Shown here: one piece after another, positions 60,883-64,000 of the stretch
Layout of the letters: the number at the start of each line of letters is the position of its first letter
Numbering within the stretch: the stretch's first letter is position 1
From: Butyrivibrio hungatei
GTDB lineage: Bacteria > Bacillota > Clostridia > Lachnospirales > Lachnospiraceae
NCBI RefSeq assembly: GCF_900101605.1
Contig: NZ_FMUR01000003.1
Span: 62,001 to 126,000 of the forward strand
DNA: 64,000 nt
Direction of reading: 5' to 3'
Program-made: the position numbers and the translations under genes
The notes under the pieces: generated by a model
Told to the model about the DNA's origin: nothing
The model's database searches: none
What the model saw: the letters and a program-made list of their open reading frames with translations, nothing else

Positions 60883-62820
60883 TTAATTAAGCCAGATGGC
60901 AATAGTGTTACTATCTTCGAAAAGCGTATATGAGAACTTCTTGTCACCCTGAAGGTAATCATATACGGCTCCGTCCTTTATAAGCTGTTCATACAGCGAA
61001 TTGTATGTGTCCTTAGATTCACATTTTACTGTAACATTATCATTTCCGGACTCATATTCCTGTGCAAAAATCTCCTCCATCTGAGTGAGATTCGGGCTTT
61101 CCATGTAACGTTTTTCTCTTACATAATAGCTGTCCTTTGTGCTTGTGCACTCAGGATAATCAATTCTGTCAGAAAGTTTATGATTAACACTCATTGCCGC
61201 TTCTGTAGTACAAAGATAATCATAATTAATTCTCGGCTTGCCGTCTCGTGTAGTTACACCTGTGTCTCCCCAGGTTGTATCCATATAATAATAATCACCG
61301 TTACATCTTACTAGGTTCCACGCATGAAGTCCAGAACTTCCGGATCCATTGTCAGCCATTCCGGTTACATATGTACACTTAATTCCAAGTTTATTAAGCA
61401 AATACTGTGTTGCTCTTGCATATCCGCTACAAACAGTCTTTCTGTTAAGGAATACAGAGCAAATATTCTGATTGTCAGGAGCTCTGAGATCATACTCAGT
61501 ATTAGCTATCAAATAGTCATAGATATATTTTATGACAAAATATTCATCGTCAGTTGAAGGTGCACCGGCAAGACATGTGTCAATATATTGTTGCATTTTT
61601 GCCTGTCTGTTTGCAACCTCATTTAGATCGTATGTATAAACTCCTGTGAAAGCAAGCTTATCAATTCCTCCGTTATTTGTAAAATGTTTTACATAACGAT
61701 ATCCGTTTACCCAGAAAATCTCAGGATGATCCATCATGAGATAATCAAATGCGAGCTGTATGGCATTCGGATCTCTTGTAGAAACAAATATCTCATTTGC
61801 CTCTTTATTGATAATCTGAAGAAGTTCAACATAAAGGGTCTTTCCTGCATCGCTTAGTCTGCTGTATGCATAATAACCTTCCTGCTGCTTCTTAAGTTCG
61901 TCAATACTTGCATCGGTAATTCCTGCAGCTTCACGATTTCTTCTTGCGTAATCATCGTCGAAGCCTCTGTATGAGCCTTCATAAGCTGCATCCATTTTTG
62001 CTCTTCCGTCATCCGGAAGAGGTTCGCCACCGTTTTGGTCGGTAACTTTGCCCTTGGAATCGTCAGGCTTTTCTGAACTATCCTCTTTGTTTGCACTGTC
62101 AGTATCTTTTTCTTTATCGGCCTCTTTGTCTGTTTCGCTGTCTTTTTGACTGTCAGTGTCTTCGGTAGATTCTTTGTTCGGATCACAATCAGTATCTTTT
62201 TTCTGATCGTCACCGGTGTTTTTGTCCTTGTTGCAATCTGTGTTCTGATTGTCACCGGTATCCTTGTTCTTATTGCAATCAGTGTTCTGATCGCCGTCCT
62301 TATCTTTGTTACAGTCCGTGTTCTTATCACAGGACTTATCCTTGTTGCAATCTGTGTTATTATCACAGACGTTGTTGCAATCCTTTTTTCTCTTATTGCA
62401 ACCGTTGCCGTTGTTGTTATCGGCGTTGTTGCTGTCAATATCAAGATTAAGATCGGTACTGTTTCCGTCACTTGAATCCTCTGTCGTCCCCTCGTTAGAA
62501 GAATCATCCGACGAATCCTCGAGCTGATCGAGAAGATCGCTTATATCTTCCAGATCTTCCTTAGATATATCATTTTCATCAAGAATCTTTGAAATATCAA
62601 TGTCTTTATCGGTATCGATGTCCTCAAGCAGATCGTAATATGCTTCTATGTCATCATAATCACATCCACTCAATGACATCGATGTTGTTGCAAGAATTGT
62701 GAATACCGTTGCATATCTTAATATTTTGCAACTTTTTTCTTTCATCCATATTAAGTTTTTCTTAACTATTAAGTCATTCTTTTCACCATTTTTTCTCTTT
62801 CCTCTTAAGCGTATCCTCAA
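60883..62820 (-). CDS. Transglutaminase-like lipoprotein with Cys/Asp/Asn-rich repeat linker (copy 2)
   Basis: 645 residues. Lipobox Leu-Ser-Gly-Cys (C53), then an Asp/Glu-rich region with two DID-type blocks. Residues 141-212 form a linker with nine cysteines in repeated NTDCNKDK-like units, followed by an acidic Asp/Lys/Glu/Ser stretch. The C-terminal ~370 residues are the same fold as copy 1, with C464 (KTVCSGYARATQ), H499 (LHAWNLV) and D514 (YYYMDTTWGD). The start is probably TTG 62820, eight bases after CGGGGG; ATG 62745 would give a more ordinary signal peptide but lacks a site. The repeated linker resembles calcium- or metal-binding spacers; this is inferred. Confidence 0.8.
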   Translation of the reverse strand: MRIRLRGKRKNGEKNDLIVKKNLIWMKEKSCKILRYATVFTILATTSMSLSGCDYDDIEAYYDLLEDIDTDKDIDISKILDENDISKEDLEDISDLLDQLEDSSDDSSNEGTTEDSSDGNSTDLNLDIDSNNADNNNGNGCNKRKKDCNNVCDNNTDCNKDKSCDKNTDCNKDKDGDQNTDCNKNKDTGDNQNTDCNKDKNTGDDQKKDTDCDPNKESTEDTDSQKDSETDKEADKEKDTDSANKEDSSEKPDDSKGKVTDQNGGEPLPDDGRAKMDAAYEGSYRGFDDDYARRNREAAGITDASIDELKKQQEGYYAYSRLSDAGKTLYVELLQIINKEANEIFVSTRDPNAIQLAFDYLMMDHPEIFWVNGYRYVKHFTNNGGIDKLAFTGVYTYDLNEVANRQAKMQQYIDTCLAGAPSTDDEYFVIKYIYDYLIANTEYDLRAPDNQNICSVFLNRKTVCSGYARATQYLLNKLGIKCTYVTGMADNGSGSSGLHAWNLVRCNGDYYYMDTTWGDTGVTTRDGKPRINYDYLCTTEAAMSVNHKLSDRIDYPECTSTKDSYYVREKRYMESPNLTQMEEIFAQEYESGNDNVTVKCESKDTYNSLYEQLIKDGAVYDYLQGDKKFSYTLFEDSNTIAIWLN

Positions 62821-62851
62821 TAAATTACCCCCGTTGTGTTGCTTGTACTAC

Positions 62852-64000
62852 TTAGTTTCTCTTAAATTCTGAAAGCATTAATCCCTCATTTCTTTCAATA
62901 GTCATTCCTACACTCCATTCGTTAACAAATAGAAGAAGCGGTCTGTCATGCATATCTTTGATCTTTTTCATGTCAGAAGTACCGATAATAGAGGCCATAT
63001 CTATGTTATCGTTGTCCACCCATCTGATATGTTCGTATGGAAGATTTTCCAGAATGATATCTACATTGTACTCGCTTTGTAACCTAAATTTCAAGACGTC
63101 AAATTGAAGAATTCCAACAACTCCGACAATTATTTCTTCCAAACCCGTGTTAAACTCTTGAAAAATCTGGATTGCACCCTCTTGAGCAATTTGTGAAATT
63201 CCTTTAACAAATTGTTTACGTTTCATTGTGTCGACCTGACGCACTCGTGCAAAATGTTCCGGAGCGAAAGTCGGAATACCCTGATAGACAACATTATCCT
63301 TAGGCATACAAACAGTATCTCCGATAGCAAAAATACCCGGATCGAATACACCCATGATATCTCCTGCGTAAGCCTCGCTCAAAATTTTTCTTTCATCGGC
63401 CATAAGCTGCTGCGGCTGAGAAAGACGCATTACTTTTCCACTCTGTACATGCTTAACTTCTTTATTCGCATCATATCTTCCCGAACAGATTCTCATAAAT
63501 GCAACTCTGTCTCTGTGAGCTTTATTCATGTTGGCCTGAATCTTAAATACAAATGCGGTAAAGTCTCTCTCAAACGGATCGATCATCTCTCCGTCTGCAG
63601 ATGTACGTCCCATAGGAGGAGTAGCCATCTTAAGGAAGTGGTGTAAAAAGAGCTCTACTCCGAAATTCTGAAGCGCAGATCCAAAGAATACAGGTGTAAG
63701 TTCACCCTTTCTTACTCTCTCAAGGTCATATTCAGCTCCTGCCCCATCCAAAAGCTCAATTTCACCCTGTAATTTTTCAAACGCTTCATCTCCGACATGA
63801 GTTTCAATTCCTTCTTTGTCGGTAAGGTCTATTATTGTCTCCGTACCTTCTTTGGTACCTTTCTGTGTATCAGCGAAAGTAACGATATGTCCCTCTCTTC
63901 TGTCATATATTCCCTTGAAGTTCTTACCCGAACCGATAGGCCAGTTCATAGGACATGTTGCAATTCCAAGATTGTTTTCGATATCATCAAGAAGATCGAA
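62852..64000 (-). CDS. prfC: Peptide chain release factor 3, C-terminal part (5' end beyond window)
   Basis: 382 codons visible, open to the right edge with no start in frame; [22 protein letters not shown] continues across the edge. Matches RF3: [45 protein letters not shown]-like region, [50 protein letters not shown], and C-terminal [20 protein letters not shown]. RF3 is a GTPase that recycles RF1 and RF2 from the ribosome; the G domain is outside the window. The stop precedes the copy 2 lipoprotein gene by about 31 bases. Confidence 0.95.
   Translation of the reverse strand, partial: [382 protein letters not shown]

Noticed and set aside
62185..62400. DNA-level variable tandem repeat
   Set aside because: The repetition follows the amino-acid pattern with varied codons and unequal spacing; it is a protein-level repeat rather than a clean tandem DNA repeat.
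62146..62475. Hydrophobic plus-strand frame opposite the Cys-rich linker
   Set aside because: It arises from the repetitive Asp/Asn/Lys codons read in reverse, giving an artificial Val/Ile/Leu run; no ribosome binding site.

Overview
The window looks like chromosomal DNA from a low- to mid-GC anaerobic Firmicute of the Lachnospiraceae, closest in style to Butyrivibrio or Pseudobutyrivibrio. This is inferred from gene content: a ChvE/MmsAB-type sugar transporter beside a YesM/AraC two-component system, a DUF3160 lipoprotein, a FeoA/FeoB/Cys-rich-protein iron locus with a DtxR regulator, many lipobox signal peptides, and the clostridial gene order Asp23-nusB-xseA-xseB-ispA-dxs-tlyA-nadK-argR-recN. 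AGGAGG-like ribosome binding sites precede most genes, and nearly all genes lie on the minus strand. Species cannot be fixed from the sequence alone.

Layout. 1-2.2 kb: 3'-truncated TRAP solute-binding lipoprotein and a PrsW-like membrane protease. 2.4-10.2 kb: a four-gene signalling operon (EAL-HDOD protein, giant hybrid histidine kinase with decayed GGDEF and EAL domains, double-receiver protein, and a kinase-less paralogue of the hybrid kinase). 10.3-15.1 kb: glycosyltransferase, chemotaxis receptor, a repeat-rich non-coding stretch, a 57-residue helix-turn-helix gene, a lipoprotein and an 83-residue orphan. 15.2-22.5 kb: operon of M3 peptidase, acetyltransferase, SpoU methyltransferase, phosphohexomutase, diguanylate cyclase and 2-hydroxyacid dehydrogenase, ending in a 142-bp imperfect palindrome. 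22.6-27.2 kb: membrane protein, CapA-like protein and DUF3160 lipoprotein. 27.3-38.2 kb: ChvE-MmsA-MmsB sugar importer preceded by its probable sensory operon, with a cre-like box at its head. 38.4-41.6 kb: iron uptake (FeoA, FeoB, small Cys-rich protein) divergent from dtxR, with DtxR-like palindromes and a likely small RNA gene between them. 41.6-45.3 kb: MATE transporter, phosphoesterase, and an accessory islet holding a type III toxin-antitoxin system (ToxN/AbiQ-like toxin with a two-repeat RNA antitoxin), a phosphatase remnant, a small orphan gene and an XRE regulator. 45.3-59.4 kb: housekeeping genes (rlmD, pcrA, recN, argR, nadK, tlyA, dxs, ispA, xseAB, nusB, Asp23). 59.4-64 kb: two tandem transglutaminase-like lipoproteins and the 3' part of release factor 3 (prfC).

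The two most notable signals are non-coding. One is the 39-nt tandem-repeat antitoxin RNA (44416-44494), whose two copies carry compensatory base changes. The other is a roughly 84-nt transcription unit (41041-41159) with its own promoter, two DtxR-like operators, a C-rich stretch complementary to a Shine-Dalgarno sequence and an intrinsic terminator, which looks like an iron-responsive small RNA. Many starts were moved from the longest reading frame to the codon with a real ribosome binding site; this is stated in the entries. No tRNA, rRNA, CRISPR array, insertion sequence or prophage was seen.
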